A stretch of DNA of 64,000 nucleotides from Anammoximicrobium sp964645045 (GCA_964645045.1 CAZXYZ010000061.1:1-64000), one strand, 5' to 3'. Positions 23,692 to 33,384 are shown, numbered from the stretch's first letter. The notes: generated by a model not told the origin, from the sequence alone. A program made the numbers and translations.

Positions 23692-26049
23692 ATGATCTGT
23701 GTCCGGAACCCCTTGGTGTTGTTGGCCGTCGTCGTGGCCTGTTACCAACCTCAGTTCGGCCGCGCGGCGGAGGCTGCCGACGAACGCATCAGCGCCGCGA
23801 TCGGGACGGCCCAAACCCGGCAGGACGGCGATCCGGCCAATGCCTTGAATTTCCTCGCCGAGCAGGTGGTGGCCGCCGCGGCGGATCCGGCCAAGCGGGC
23901 CGGCACGGAAACGTTGATGATCCAGGGGTTGGCCGGTGCTCAGACCCGCGCCGGGCGCGACTTCTTCTGCCGCCAACTGGTGATGATCGGCAGCGAAGCG
24001 GCAGTTTCGGAACTCGCCAAACTGCTGACGGTCCCCGAATCGTCCCACGTCGCCCGCTACGCCCTGGCGCGGATTCCTGGCGCGGCCGCCGACGCGGCGC
24101 TGCTCGATGCACTGGGCAAGGCCGATGACAAACTCAAAGTGGGCATTGTTAACTCGCTGGGAGCCCGCAACTGCCGCGAGGCGGTGGAGCGGATCGCCGC
24201 ATTCGTCAGCAGCCCCCACGAAGAATTAGCCGCCTCGTCGCTCGCCGCGCTCGGCCGCATCGACTCCGAGGCTGCCGTCGCAGCCGTTGCCAAGGCGCGC
24301 GGCACTGTGCCCGCGAAGCTGAAGCCCGCCGCGACCGACGCCTATCTGGATTGTGCGGCCAGGATGCTCAAGCAGGGCAAGATCGAGCCGGCATTGGCGG
24401 TCTATCGGCAGCTGTTCGCTGCCAGCGAGCCATCAATGTGCCGCGTCGCCGCCTTGAACGGACTGATCGCAGCCCAGAGGGACCAATCGGTGTCGCTGGT
24501 CATCGCCGCTCTGGGGGACGAAGATCCTGAAGTCCGCCGCGTCGCGGTGCCGGCGCTGCGGAACGTTCCCGGCGCAAGTGCGACCCAGGCCATCGTGGCG
24601 GAATTGTCGCGGCAGGGCGAGGAAGTGCAGGCCCAATTGCTGGGCGTGCTGGCGGATCGGGGCGATCCGGCGGCCTTGCCGGCCGTTGTCCAGGCGGCCG
24701 ATGCCGCACCGCTGGCGGTCCGCACGGCAGCGCTGAACGCGCTGTCCGTCTTGGGCGATGCGGCGGCCGTTGCCCTGCTCGCCCAGCGTGCCGCCGAGGC
24801 GCAGGAACCGGCGGAGCAGCAGGCCGCACGCAACAGTTTGAACCTGCTCCGCGCCGCCGGCACCAATGCGGCCATCGCCAAGCAGCTGTCAGCCGGGAAT
24901 CCCGGCGTGCGGGCCGAAGCGGCCAAGGCGCTGGCGTCACGCAGCGCGGCGGATCAAGTGGCCGCCTTGCTGGACGCCGCCGAGGATCAAGACCCGGGGG
25001 TGGCGGCGGAAGTCTTTAAGGCCATCCGCGTCATCGCCAAAGCGGAACACGTGCCCGCATTGGTCAAACTGCTTACGACCACCAAGGACGGCGGGGTGCG
25101 CGGCGAAGCGGAAAACGCCGTGGCCGCGGCTGCGGCCACGACCGAAGCCGGCAAGAATCCGGCCGAGCCGCTCCTGGCCGCGGTGCCCGGCGCAGGCTCG
25201 CCGGAAGTCCGCGCGTCGCTGTTGCGCGTACTGGGCCGAATCGCCCATGCGTCGGCCTTGCCGGTCCTGATCCAGGCCGCCCGGGATGCGGATGCGGGCA
25301 TCAAGGACGCGGCCATTCGCGCGCTGGCCGACTGGCCCACGGGGGAACCTGCTCCAGTGCTGTTCGGAATCGCGGGCGATGCCGCAGCGTCTCAAGTTCA
25401 TCGCGTGCTGGCATTGCGGGGCTACGTGGTGATGATCACCAAGCAACCCGAGGCCACCGACGATCAGATCCTGGACAGCTATGCCAAGGCGATGGAGTTG
25501 GCGGGCCGCAACGAAGACAAGCAGTTGGTGTTGTCCAAATTGGGCCTGTTCCGGCACCGCCGGGCGTTGGAAATGGCTCGGCAATGGAGTGCCGACCCGG
25601 CCTTGAAGCAAGCGGCCGAAGCGGCTGCGCAGAACATCGAGAAGCTTCTGGCCGCGCCGGCACGCGTGACCGCTTCGCACAGTCCCGACAAGGCGAATAA
25701 TGCCATCGACAAGGACCCCAACACCCGCTGGGACACGGGCGGAGCTCAACGAGGCGGCGAATGGTTCCGCATCGAATTGGATGAAGACTGCTTGATCAAG
25801 GGCCTGTTCCTGGACGCCAGCGGTTCGGGCGGCGATTATCCCCGCGGGTATGAGATCTACGTCTCGCCCAGCAGCCTGGGCGACGGTCAACTGGTCCTGA
25901 AGGGTCAAGGCGAGGGAGCGGTGACGAAGATCGTCTTCCCGCAAGGCGTCCGGGGCCGGGCGATCAAGATCGTCCAGACCGGCCGTGCCGAGGGACTATT
26001 CTGGTCGATCCACGAATTGACCGTCGATTCGCAGCCTGCGGGAAAATAG
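23692..26049 (+). CDS. exported HEAT-repeat protein with discoidin-like C-terminus
   Basis: A 785-residue protein: signal peptide (about 1-24), then some 15 alpha-helical HEAT/armadillo-type repeats (for example EVRRVAVPALRNVPGASAT, PGVRAEAAKALASRSAADQ). A C-terminal beta domain from about residue 655 resembles the factor 5/8 type C fold (NNAIDKDPNTRWDTGG, then IKIVQTGRAEGLFWSIHEL). Similar modules occur at the ends of planctomycete membrane-bound dehydrogenases, but no catalytic domain is present. It probably serves as an outer protein-binding scaffold. The start is the first ATG after the palindrome. Confidence 0.78.
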   Translation: MICVRNPLVLLAVVVACYQPQFGRAAEAADERISAAIGTAQTRQDGDPANALNFLAEQVVAAAADPAKRAGTETLMIQGLAGAQTRAGRDFFCRQLVMIGSEAAVSELAKLLTVPESSHVARYALARIPGAAADAALLDALGKADDKLKVGIVNSLGARNCREAVERIAAFVSSPHEELAASSLAALGRIDSEAAVAAVAKARGTVPAKLKPAATDAYLDCAARMLKQGKIEPALAVYRQLFAASEPSMCRVAALNGLIAAQRDQSVSLVIAALGDEDPEVRRVAVPALRNVPGASATQAIVAELSRQGEEVQAQLLGVLADRGDPAALPAVVQAADAAPLAVRTAALNALSVLGDAAAVALLAQRAAEAQEPAEQQAARNSLNLLRAAGTNAAIAKQLSAGNPGVRAEAAKALASRSAADQVAALLDAAEDQDPGVAAEVFKAIRVIAKAEHVPALVKLLTTTKDGGVRGEAENAVAAAAATTEAGKNPAEPLLAAVPGAGSPEVRASLLRVLGRIAHASALPVLIQAARDADAGIKDAAIRALADWPTGEPAPVLFGIAGDAAASQVHRVLALRGYVVMITKQPEATDDQILDSYAKAMELAGRNEDKQLVLSKLGLFRHRRALEMARQWSADPALKQAAEAAAQNIEKLLAAPARVTASHSPDKANNAIDKDPNTRWDTGGAQRGGEWFRIELDEDCLIKGLFLDASGSGGDYPRGYEIYVSPSSLGDGQLVLKGQGEGAVTKIVFPQGVRGRAIKIVQTGRAEGLFWSIHELTVDSQPAGK

Positions 26050-26335
26050 AAACTCTGGACAAACCTCGTCGCACGCGACATGCTGACGGAAGTCACGTTC
26101 GCATGGGATCCTGGCATTGTTGGAGTACACGCTTCAGCGTGTCAAACGGGCGATGCTCGCCGAGAAATGCGTGCTAACCCGGATTCTTCACGAACAGGCA
26201 AACGGGGATGGGCATCTTGCCTGTCGTACTGGACTGACGGGCCGGAAGCCTATCCCACGTGTGGGTGACTGGACTTGCGAGCGAGTTGGCGGAAGGGGCG
26301 TCAGGTTTTCCAATTGGAAAATGGGGAGATGAGTT

Positions 26336-27163
26336 ATGCGCATCGGTGCAGGCTGGAACGTTGGAATCGGGGTTGTCGTTTTCTTGGCAGGAGCGGCCGT
26401 CTTGCCAGCGGCTTGGGCGGCCGATCCGCCGACGAGGGCCGCTGACGTCAAGCCGCCCGTCGCTCGCGGGCCGGCGACGGACGAGGAGCGGAATGCGGAC
26501 GTCCGGGCAAACCTGGCCAGGCGGACGGATGCGGCTTTTATCGAAACGCCGTTCAGTCAAGTGCTGGACTTTCTTAGCGATGCCGTGGATGTGCCGTTTC
26601 ACATCAAGACCCGCGCGCTGGCCGACGTCGGCCTGTCGCCGGACGAACCGGTTACGTCAAACTTCAAGGATGTCACTGTGGCGACCGCCTTGGAACTGAT
26701 CCTGGACGACTTGCAGCTGGAATTTGCCATCGACCGCGGGCTGGTGATCATCTCGACGCCCGAGGACATGCAGGCCAAGCTGGTTGTCCGCGCGTACCGG
26801 CTTCCGACGCTGTTGCCCGATTTGCCCACCGAGCAGATCGACCGACAGGCAGGCCGCTTGGCCGGCATCATCGCCACCCAGGTCGCGCCCGAGACGTGGG
26901 GCGTGGTCGAAGTGGGGGCGTTTCCCGTCAGCGCTGGCGCTGGCGTCCCCGGCATGAGCGGCGGGGCGATGGGCATGAGTGCGGCGATGCCGCCAGGATC
27001 AGGCCAACCGGGCGGAATGCCCGGCACCATCCATCTGGGCGGCCCGGGCGCCATTTCGGTCTTCGACGGCGTGCTGATTGTCCGCAATTCGATTAAGGTC
27101 CACGGCGAGGTCGACCAGTTCCTGCAGATGTTGGCCGCGACGAAGGCGGCGGCAAAACCGTAG
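26336..27163 (+). CDS. exported STN/secretin-N-like protein
   Basis: A 275-residue exported protein with a signal peptide (about 1-28, AAVLPAAWAAD). Residues about 60-145 (FSQVLDFLSDAVDVPFHIK, TVATALELILDDLQLEFAID, RGLVIISTPEDMQAKL) resemble the short domain found at the N-terminus of secretins and TonB receptors. The tail is Gly/Met/Pro-rich (about 205-245), then INVRNSIKV-type strands. I do not know its function; planctomycetes carry many such free-standing proteins. A GGGGAG site near 26323 precedes the ATG. The upstream gap 26050-26335 holds only repeat halves. Confidence 0.65.
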   Translation: MRIGAGWNVGIGVVVFLAGAAVLPAAWAADPPTRAADVKPPVARGPATDEERNADVRANLARRTDAAFIETPFSQVLDFLSDAVDVPFHIKTRALADVGLSPDEPVTSNFKDVTVATALELILDDLQLEFAIDRGLVIISTPEDMQAKLVVRAYRLPTLLPDLPTEQIDRQAGRLAGIIATQVAPETWGVVEVGAFPVSAGAGVPGMSGGAMGMSAAMPPGSGQPGGMPGTIHLGGPGAISVFDGVLIVRNSIKVHGEVDQFLQMLAATKAAAKP

Positions 27164-27210
27164 CTGTCGCGTGTGCATTCCGGCCCGCCGCGGGTACAAT
27201 TTGGCGCGGG

Positions 27211-27325
27211 GACTTGTCACCGCTTTAGCTTCCGCGCAGAAAAATGTGGGACGGATTGCCAATCCCTCCTACGAGAATTTCCCCCCCCCACGATGCGATT
27301 CCGGTTCAGAAAGCGGTGACAAGTC
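27211..27325. repeat. 16-bp perfect inverted repeat flanking 83 bases
   Basis: GACTTGTCACCGCTTT at 27211-27226 is exactly complementary to AAAGCGGTGACAAGTC at 27310-27325. A single arm recurs near 23470. The right arm ends 13 bases before the start codon of the next gene, so it may affect its expression. Confidence 0.7.
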
Positions 27326-27338
27326 ACCGCACTCCAAG

Positions 27339-28292
27339 ATGCGAGCTGTCTGCTGGATTCTACTCCTGTTGTACGTCGGGTTGCTCGGCGGCCTGTTCGC
27401 GCTGGGCGTCAGTGACGGCGATCCGTGGCCCGCCATCATTCTGCTGGCGGTCACCTTGTCCAGCTTGGCCTTGTTCATTCTGGGTGCGGGCCACAAGGAT
27501 TTGTGCCGTCCGATCCGCAAGCCTCGTCTGCTAATGCCGGTGGCCGCCGCTTCGTTCATGCTGGCGGGCCTGGTCGGCGGACTGACGATGGCTTTGAGCG
27601 AGTTGTTCCGCTTCCGGGACGATACGACGGAAGGCGGATGGTGGCTCGTCTGGGTAACGTTATTGGCCACCTGGATCTTCTGGGGCGTGCTGCTGACCGT
27701 ATACACGCGGAAGATGCAGCGTTATCGCGCCATCTTCCATTTGGCCCGCCTGATGTTTGCCGGCGGCGTCGCCGAGATGTTGGCTGCGGTGCCGGCGCAC
27801 CTGATCGTCAGCCGCCGCCCCGGGTGCCTGGTCGGCCTGGCCACCGCGATCGGGATTTTGAGCGGCCTGTACGTAATGATCTGGTCCTTTGGGCCGGCAA
27901 TCTTCCTGCTCTTCCTCCAGGAGGGACGCCGCCGGGAAGCCGAGGAAACGGCGGTGGATGACGATCCGCCCGGGCCGCACGCACCGTTGCAGTTCAGCCT
28001 GCGCACGATGCTGCTGGTTATGCTGACGACCGGTGTGGTCAGCGGATTGCTGCGTCAATTCTGGGGCCGTTGGCCGGCCGCCGCGGTCACCGCCTGGGTC
28101 GCGATGCTATTGCTGCTGCCCTTGTTGACGGCCAACCGCTGGGTGTTGGGCGCATGCCTTGTGGGGGCCGTGAGCGGCATCGTCTGGGCCTTCTGGGGCG
28201 AAGGGCTGATGCTGACGGTTCTGGTACTGCCCGCGGGCGTGCTGGGACTGGTGCTGTGGAAGCTGGCATTAGCGTCTGGAAGGACCGTCTGA
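27339..28292 (+). CDS. multi-pass membrane protein
   Basis: A 317-residue protein with about eight hydrophobic helices (first ILLLLYVGLLGGLFALGV, later PLQFSLRTMLLVMLTTGVVS). The phrase QFSLRTMLLVM is a mark of a large planctomycete membrane-protein group of unknown role. The ATG at 27339 is the first sensible start; the open frame upstream to 27078 crosses the neighbouring gene and a repeat. Its end overlaps the convergent gene by 24 bases. Confidence 0.7.
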   Translation: MRAVCWILLLLYVGLLGGLFALGVSDGDPWPAIILLAVTLSSLALFILGAGHKDLCRPIRKPRLLMPVAAASFMLAGLVGGLTMALSELFRFRDDTTEGGWWLVWVTLLATWIFWGVLLTVYTRKMQRYRAIFHLARLMFAGGVAEMLAAVPAHLIVSRRPGCLVGLATAIGILSGLYVMIWSFGPAIFLLFLQEGRRREAEETAVDDDPPGPHAPLQFSLRTMLLVMLTTGVVSGLLRQFWGRWPAAAVTAWVAMLLLLPLLTANRWVLGACLVGAVSGIVWAFWGEGLMLTVLVLPAGVLGLVLWKLALASGRTV

Positions 28293-28637
28293 CGCGCCGG
28301 CAATCTCGGGCCACTGTTCGGACGTTTGGAAAAGATCGTTCAGCAAGACCTCGTCGACCGCCACCCAGCGCCGCACGTCGTGCGATTTGTCATACTCCTC
28401 CAGCTCGTCGAATTCTTCCGCCAGGCCCATCAGTACTTGCAGGCCGCCGAACAGACAACGCACCGCCTGGGGCAATGTGGGTTCCCCCTGGAGTGCCTCG
28501 GACCCGTACACGCGATATTCCACGGACTCCGGATCATCGCCATTTTCCGGCTCGGTGCTGACGATTAATGAAAACTCGATCGGGCGCTTGGCGAGTTCTT
28601 CGACAATCTGCTCGATGCTCGCGCGGGACAATTCCAT
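28269..28637 (-). CDS. small acidic hypothetical protein
   Basis: A 122-residue, strongly acidic cytoplasmic protein (LMGLAEEFDELEEYDKSHD near the middle). It has no signal peptide or membrane helix and I recognise no family. The ATG at 28637 has AGGAG nine bases upstream. It is convergent with the membrane protein gene, overlapping its last 24 bases. Codon usage is like that of its neighbours. Confidence 0.6.
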   Translation of the reverse strand: MELSRASIEQIVEELAKRPIEFSLIVSTEPENGDDPESVEYRVYGSEALQGEPTLPQAVRCLFGGLQVLMGLAEEFDELEEYDKSHDVRRWVAVDEVLLNDLFQTSEQWPEIAGASDGPSRR

Positions 28638-28769
28638 GTTGGAGGACTCCTATCATCGATCAATAAGCACCTGTTCCGAATCTCGGCCGGGTGCGGTATC
28701 TTACACGCCGGAGCCTGACACGGGAAGCCACCCCAACGACATCGGTGCGGCACTCTGCCTAATGCGGCC

Positions 28770-28977
28770 GGTAGCCCAAGCTGGAGGTCACGCTTCAGCA
28801 ACGGTGGCCGAAAGGACTTCCCCATCGAGTTTCAACCGCGCGGGCAGGTCGGCGGCGGGCTGCAAGCCGCAGATCATCTGGCCGTCGAGTTCGGCGTCGA
28901 CCATTTACGCGGGAACGGCTTGCCGGACTTCGGGACTGTGCAGATCCAAGTACTCCACGTCTCGGCCGGCGAGTTTA
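28770..28977 (-). pseudogene. short broken coding remnants
   Basis: On the minus strand two pieces look protein-like: AKLAGRDVEYLDLHSPEV, and in another frame VDAELDGQMICGLQPAADLP. They are separated by a frame change and have no start region, so they look like remains of one gene of unknown family. The rest of 28638-29393 is occupied by the palindromic repeat described next. Confidence 0.3.
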
Positions 28978-29207
28978 GCATCGTTCGAGGAATGAGTGTT
29001 GCATCTCATGGCGGTCAGACATGACACCTCTCCCGCGCAGCGGGGGAGGTCGGACGCGGTAGCGGCCGGGAGGGGGCCGTTCAGCGGGCGTTCTCCGCGT
29101 CTGCGCCGACGGCGCTGGCCTTCTCCCGGGCCTGAGAGCCCGACCTCTCCCAGAGGGAGAAGTGACCGAGAAGCGATCGTGTGCGACAGTTATTTCTCGA
29201 ACGATGC
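28978..29207. repeat. palindromic repeat copy C, enlarged by an inner repeat
   Basis: The ends GCATCGTTCGAGGAAT (28978) and TATTTCTCGAACGATGC (29191-29207) match the arms of copies A and B. The middle is a different palindrome, with CACCTCTCCC/GGGAGGTCGG and CCGACCTCTCCC blocks, giving 230 bp in place of 111. One repeat appears to have inserted into another. Confidence 0.7.
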
Positions 29208-29393
29208 TTACGCACGACAAAGAAGTCATGCTTACGGCCGAATCGCAATCAAGAATCGCAATCGCCCCGGTTTCCAAACGTGCCCAAGAACGATAAAACG
29301 TGACGCAAGCCGTGGTCCCGCTTGCCGTGAAAAAGTGGACCGTCTGGTGGCCCGACCCCGAAAACGTGCCACTCAAGAAACGGAGCCGAGACG

Positions 29394-30041
29394 ATGAACG
29401 CGTGCGAGTTGATTCTATCGAGCCTGCTGCTACTGGCATCGGGCGGCGAAGCGAAGGTGCTGTTCGAAGAGCCCTTCGACGGCCGTCTGCAGGTGGGCTG
29501 GCAATGGATCCGCGAGGACCAGGCCGAGTGGCGCATCCGGGACAACCAGCTTGAGGTCCGCTCGCAGTCCGGCCGCATCTGGGGCGGAAACGATGCGAAG
29601 AATCTGCTGCTGCGCGGCCTCCTGAAACGGACGGACTTGGCGGCCTCGGTGCGTGTCGCCCACCAGCCCGCGGAGAAATGGGAGCAAGCTGGCCTGCTCT
29701 GGTACGTCGACGACGACAACTTCGTGAAGCTCATCAGCGAGCACATCGACGGCAAGATGTACGTGGTGACGGCCCGGGAGCAGGGCGGCAAAGGCACCGT
29801 CGTGGGCAAAGTCGAAGTGCCCGCGGCCAATCTGCAGTTGCGTCTGCAGGTCCAAGCAGGCCGCGTGACCGGGCAGTGGCGACTGCAGCCCGACGACGCG
29901 TGGTCGGATGCCGGCTCCAGCGAATTCGACGCCCCGGGGGACCCGCGTTTTGGGTTGTTCACGCAGAACGGCCCGCAGGACGAGGTCCGCTGGGTCCGGT
30001 TCGACGATTTTGCCGTGGTCCAGCTTTCCGACGGCCGCTGA
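29394..30041 (+). CDS. exported DUF1349-like concanavalin-fold protein
   Basis: A 215-residue protein with a short signal peptide (about 1-19) and one jelly-roll domain like DUF1349 or the C-terminal domain of GH43 xylosidases. Evidence: FDGRLQVGWQWIREDQAEW, NLLLRGLLKRTDLAASVRV, KWEQAGLLWYVDDDNFVKLI and DPRFGLFTQNGPQDE. No catalytic residues are evident, so it is probably carbohydrate-binding. GGAG eight bases ahead of the ATG supports the start. It stands alone between a repeat block and the modification locus. Confidence 0.72.
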   Translation: MNACELILSSLLLLASGGEAKVLFEEPFDGRLQVGWQWIREDQAEWRIRDNQLEVRSQSGRIWGGNDAKNLLLRGLLKRTDLAASVRVAHQPAEKWEQAGLLWYVDDDNFVKLISEHIDGKMYVVTAREQGGKGTVVGKVEVPAANLQLRLQVQAGRVTGQWRLQPDDAWSDAGSSEFDAPGDPRFGLFTQNGPQDEVRWVRFDDFAVVQLSDGR

Positions 30042-30090
30042 TGCGATATCGCCGACCTTGCAGTGCAGAATGGGTGCATGGAGTATCAAC

Positions 30091-30739
30091 GTGCGAACTC
30101 ACAACAGCCCCGAAGCGAGTGTTGTCGACTCGCTAAAGCGGCACCTGCTTTCGGAGGGCCTCTGCGGGGGGACGAGTCTACGTGTTGATCGTCGACGCCG
30201 ACGGGGCGTATCAAGCCTCGCCGCACGCGAAAGCGTTGAAGCCGATGGCCACCGTGTGGATCGACGGCTTTCGCCCCGATCTGGTGTGTTCGGTAAGGCG
30301 GGACTCCTACTCGATGGTTGCGGGTTTTGAAGTCAAGGCGAATGTCGCCGATTGGCCGAAGGGCCTCACGCAAGCAGGCGTTTACCGCAACGGCGTACAT
30401 CACGCTTTTTTAGCGTTGCCATTCACTCACAAGGAACGAATACGCTCGCTCGAGCAAGAAGCCCGCGACAGTGGAATTGGCGTTCTGCAACTGGATGGTT
30501 CCGAGTGGCGCGAAGCGGTTGCGCCCAGTATCCCCAACCTACCCAAACCACATCGGAGGAGAAAGCACCTGAGGTCCCCGGCCGTCGACTTGCACCGCTT
30601 CCCCAACTCCGCGCAGCCATGCCTCGAACATGGCCGAGATTGCCGTGCTGTCTGTGACGGGCCGAAGCGTCATTCCCAAATTGTCATGGAGATGCCGCCA
30701 CGCCCGATGGCCGTCGAAGCGTGGATCATCCTCGTTTAG
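30091..30739 (+). pseudogene. PD-(D/E)XK-like nuclease gene with frameshift
   Basis: From GTG 30091 (GGAG seven bases upstream) the frame reads MRTHNSPEASVVDSLKRHLL, then breaks at a run of six G (30166-30171). Removing one G joins it to YVLIVDADGAYQASPHAKAL and onward. The joined product has FRPDLVC followed about 15 residues later by AGFEVKAN, the spacing of a PD-(D/E)XK nuclease core. The second part stays open to 30739, running antisense into the convergent gene, so the natural end is probably near 30540. It may be a sequencing slip, a true lesion or a phase-variable switch. Confidence 0.45.
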
Positions 30740-31495
30740 GCTCGCGTAAAGCTCCATCGACATGATGTCAGCCGAAATCGGAAGCGTCTTGGGGACGCCA
30801 CTCAGAATCGGCTGGTACGCGCAGAATTTCGACGGGGCAAACAAAGCCGTCTTGGGGTCGAGCACGAAATAGCGCACGCGCCGTCGGCCCCACAACTCGC
30901 GGCCAGCCTCCGTCAACAGCGACCGGTTCCAGGAATGCAGGTTGCAGGTCACGTCCAGCACATCGCCGACAAAGAACACGCGATACCGGTCAGCCGTCAC
31001 CAACGGCTCGGAGACCTGCATCGCGCGGGCAATTTCGCGCTGCGGCCCCAAATCCAGTTCGGCGAGGGCCCCCTTGTCCAAGTGGTTGAGCCGGCGAATC
31101 TCGGCGGGGGCAAGACTGGGGAAGAGCGTCGTCTGAAAGGCATTCATGCCGATGTGCCGCATCAAGGCGACGGTGTTGGCGGCCAGGTTACGACGGCCCC
31201 GCGCCACATGCCAACTAACCATCGATACGAATGTCTCGGTCGGGCGCTGCGGCTGAAATAAGTGCGCCGTGGCGAACTTGGCGTGGTTGGCGACGGGATC
31301 CGCCCTGCTGACTTCAAATTCGATCCACAGCCGTCGCAGGCCGTCGTCGCGTTCCAGGACCACATCCGCTCGCGGCGCATAGCCGAACAATTCCGCCAGC
31401 GACGAATCCAAAACCGGAACCTCACGGCGACACGTCCAACCAGCTGGGCAGAACGCCCCAAAACTGTCCTGCAGGTATTCCGTAATCGCACCCAT
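30539..31495 (-). CDS. hypothetical, possibly nuclease-like, protein of modification locus
   Basis: A 318-residue protein without signal or membrane segments. RADVVLERDDGLRRLWIEFE followed by VSRADPVANHAKF is reminiscent of restriction-endonuclease-like cores (acidic residue, then E-x-E at a strand end), but the Lys is not obvious. The rest is unrecognised. It starts 26 bases after the stop of a DGQHR-family gene on the same strand, so it is probably in that operon and acts with it. Inference only: a DNA-binding or cleaving accessory to the Dpd-like locus. Confidence 0.6.
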   Translation of the reverse strand: MGAITEYLQDSFGAFCPAGWTCRREVPVLDSSLAELFGYAPRADVVLERDDGLRRLWIEFEVSRADPVANHAKFATAHLFQPQRPTETFVSMVSWHVARGRRNLAANTVALMRHIGMNAFQTTLFPSLAPAEIRRLNHLDKGALAELDLGPQREIARAMQVSEPLVTADRYRVFFVGDVLDVTCNLHSWNRSLLTEAGRELWGRRRVRYFVLDPKTALFAPSKFCAYQPILSGVPKTLPISADIMSMELYASLNEDDPRFDGHRAWRHLHDNLGMTLRPVTDSTAISAMFEAWLRGVGEAVQVDGRGPQVLSPPMWFG

Positions 31496-31521
31496 GATGT
31501 CGCCTCAAGCAGAATGTGCTG

Positions 31522-32643
31522 CTATGGGGTGAGATAGGCCCGGATCAGGAAATTGGACACCAGGTCCACATGACGTGTTGTGTTCTCGAGCTTGTCCCAG
31601 GCAAGCTGATCGAGCGATTCCCAGATGCCGTTGGTCCAGCGGCACAGCGATTGGATTTTTTTCAGTTCCCGAACGGCCTGTTGGATACAATCGTCTGCCG
31701 CTGGCTCCACCGCCGGAAGCACTCGATTCATCACCCGCCCCATGATGCGCAGACCGGCGGGATGCATCAATCGGCTCTTCTTGGGCGACTTGCCCCAGGC
31801 TTCCGGGAAAACGGCTTTCACGGCAGACCAGTACGTATGGAGCGCGCTGCAAAGTCCGTCCACGTCCGTTTCCCCACCGGCGATGTTGCGATACGGGAAC
31901 AGAGCGCCGTAGGGGCTCGACAGACTGTCGGCAAGGATCTCGCACAGGGTGGTTCGAGACACCGGGTGTCGGGATCCGGCCCTTTCCGATTCCCGAGAGC
32001 CGATCAACTGGTGGAAAGGCGACTGGAGGTCGTCGTTCAGCCACTGACAGACAGCGTCCGGCAGCTCCGGGGCGCTGATGCGAGGCGAAATGGCGACGGC
32101 TCGCCGGGGAAACAGCAGATCGGCAAAGCCCGCGGGCAGAGGATGGGTGCAGTGAATGCGCTCGAACTGTTCCCGAAGCTCCTCCGCATCATCTGCGATG
32201 AAGGCGCAGACAGGAACCGCGAAATCTTTGTGTTGGGGAGCGGAAAGGGCCAGCAGCCGGTGGAATCCGTCCAGAATCCATGCCGGCTTTCGGCCGGCCC
32301 GCGTCCGCAGGGGAATCTCCAGCGTTCCGGCCGTGGCCAACCCATCCGATACATCCGGGCCACGGCTGCCCCGAAAGCGGACCTCCGGGGACAGGGCAAG
32401 CACGATCGCCGTCGCCAACGTGGCATGGTCGGGTTCGAGACTCGACTGAATGCTCGCAACGTGTCGTTTGACTGTGGGCCGGTCAGACTCAAGAATCTCG
32501 CCCAAGGACGAGTTCTGGTCGGGCGTCGCGTTCGCCAGAGCGAAAATGTCCGTAGGCGACAGGCTGAGCAAGAATACGTCGTGTCCGGTTGCCTGAAGTA
32601 GCCGCAAACATCGACGTTTCAGTGGGGCACAGGTGGTCACCAT
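31522..32643 (-). CDS. DGQHR-family protein (DpdB/DndB-like), divergent
   Basis: A 373-residue relative of the ParB/Srx-like DGQHR family that includes DndB and DpdB. The signature is altered to WILDGFHRLLAL. Downstream it shares AWGKSPKKSRLMHPAG and a late SLCRWTNGIWESL...TTRHVDLVSNFLIRAYL tail with the two other copies in this window. DGQHR proteins bind DNA and regulate or assist DNA modification. The start at 32643 follows a GGCGAG; the frame is open to 32766. The DGQ-to-DGF change suggests altered activity. It leads an operon with the gene at 30539-31495. Confidence 0.75.
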   Translation of the reverse strand: MVTTCAPLKRRCLRLLQATGHDVFLLSLSPTDIFALANATPDQNSSLGEILESDRPTVKRHVASIQSSLEPDHATLATAIVLALSPEVRFRGSRGPDVSDGLATAGTLEIPLRTRAGRKPAWILDGFHRLLALSAPQHKDFAVPVCAFIADDAEELREQFERIHCTHPLPAGFADLLFPRRAVAISPRISAPELPDAVCQWLNDDLQSPFHQLIGSRESERAGSRHPVSRTTLCEILADSLSSPYGALFPYRNIAGGETDVDGLCSALHTYWSAVKAVFPEAWGKSPKKSRLMHPAGLRIMGRVMNRVLPAVEPAADDCIQQAVRELKKIQSLCRWTNGIWESLDQLAWDKLENTTRHVDLVSNFLIRAYLTP

Positions 32644-32762
32644 GATGTAGTCTCGCCATCCACTTTGCGTACCTAAGTTGTGGAAAACTGCGTTGAGAGT
32701 AGTCTCTTTATTGCTGCAATTGTACCAGGCGACTTTGTACATCGCAAATACAGTTTTCAAGA

Positions 32763-32960
32763 TCAAAGATGGTCAGGCACTCGCGGATCGATCCCATTGA
32801 CTTCCGTGTCGGGCACGGGTCCGAGAATCTTGTTTGCCCGGAAAATGGTGCCCTGGGGCATTTCCAGCTCTGTTACCCGAATCGCCAGCGAGTGAGGGAT
32901 TTGGGCGCTCTCACTGGCGTTTTGGGTTACCCTCCTCCGAACGCCGACCACCGAATTCAC
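32763..32960 (-). CDS. possible small protein
   Basis: A 65-codon open frame (LEMPQGTIFRANKILGPVPD in the middle) in the 411-base gap ahead of the DGQHR gene. Its composition is protein-like but I see no family and only a weak ribosome site. It may be a remnant. Confidence 0.25.
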   Translation of the reverse strand: MNSVVGVRRRVTQNASESAQIPHSLAIRVTELEMPQGTIFRANKILGPVPDTEVNGIDPRVPDHL

Positions 32961-33054
32961 TCGAAGAATCTGTGGAACAGGCGTAATTCGATTTCGGCGG
33001 ACGTCTCTGTCGGGGCGGGTTGGCCGCTCTCGGATCCTGCGTCGTGCCGGGCGC

Positions 33055-33384
33055 TTACAAGTATTCGACGCGGCCCGCCATTTCCTCAGCGGTATAGATC
33101 CGCCAGAGCAAGGTCAGATCGAGGATCAGTTGCCCCAAACTGCGATGTCGCGAGGGCCAGAAGGCGCTCCCGGCGTGAGGCATGCCCTCGCCGCTCAAGA
33201 CAAGAAAGTCAGTGTCGCGAGTCACAAGCACACGTTCGCGACCGGCGGCGTACGTCAGTTGTTCCAAATCACTTGCCGCCGCCAGTCCCTCCGCGACCGT
33301 CGTGGTGACATCCACGCCGCGCCGACGCAACCCGGCGGCGATGGCGGGATCCATGTGCTCATCAAGATGAAACCGGATTTCCAA
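33055..33384 (-). CDS. DUF5615 PIN-like toxin
   Basis: A 109-residue PIN-like nuclease of the DUF5615 group. The start RFHLDEHMDPAIAAGLRRRG VDV has the first acidic pair, and VLVTRDTDFLVL carries the D-x-D-F motif typical of this branch. Such proteins are paired with DUF433 antitoxins and probably cleave RNA. Its start overlaps the end of the DUF433 gene by 23 bases, showing co-translation. It sits between two DGQHR-family genes. Confidence 0.8.
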   Translation of the reverse strand: MEIRFHLDEHMDPAIAAGLRRRGVDVTTTVAEGLAAASDLEQLTYAAGRERVLVTRDTDFLVLSGEGMPHAGSAFWPSRHRSLGQLILDLTLLWRIYTAEEMAGRVEYL

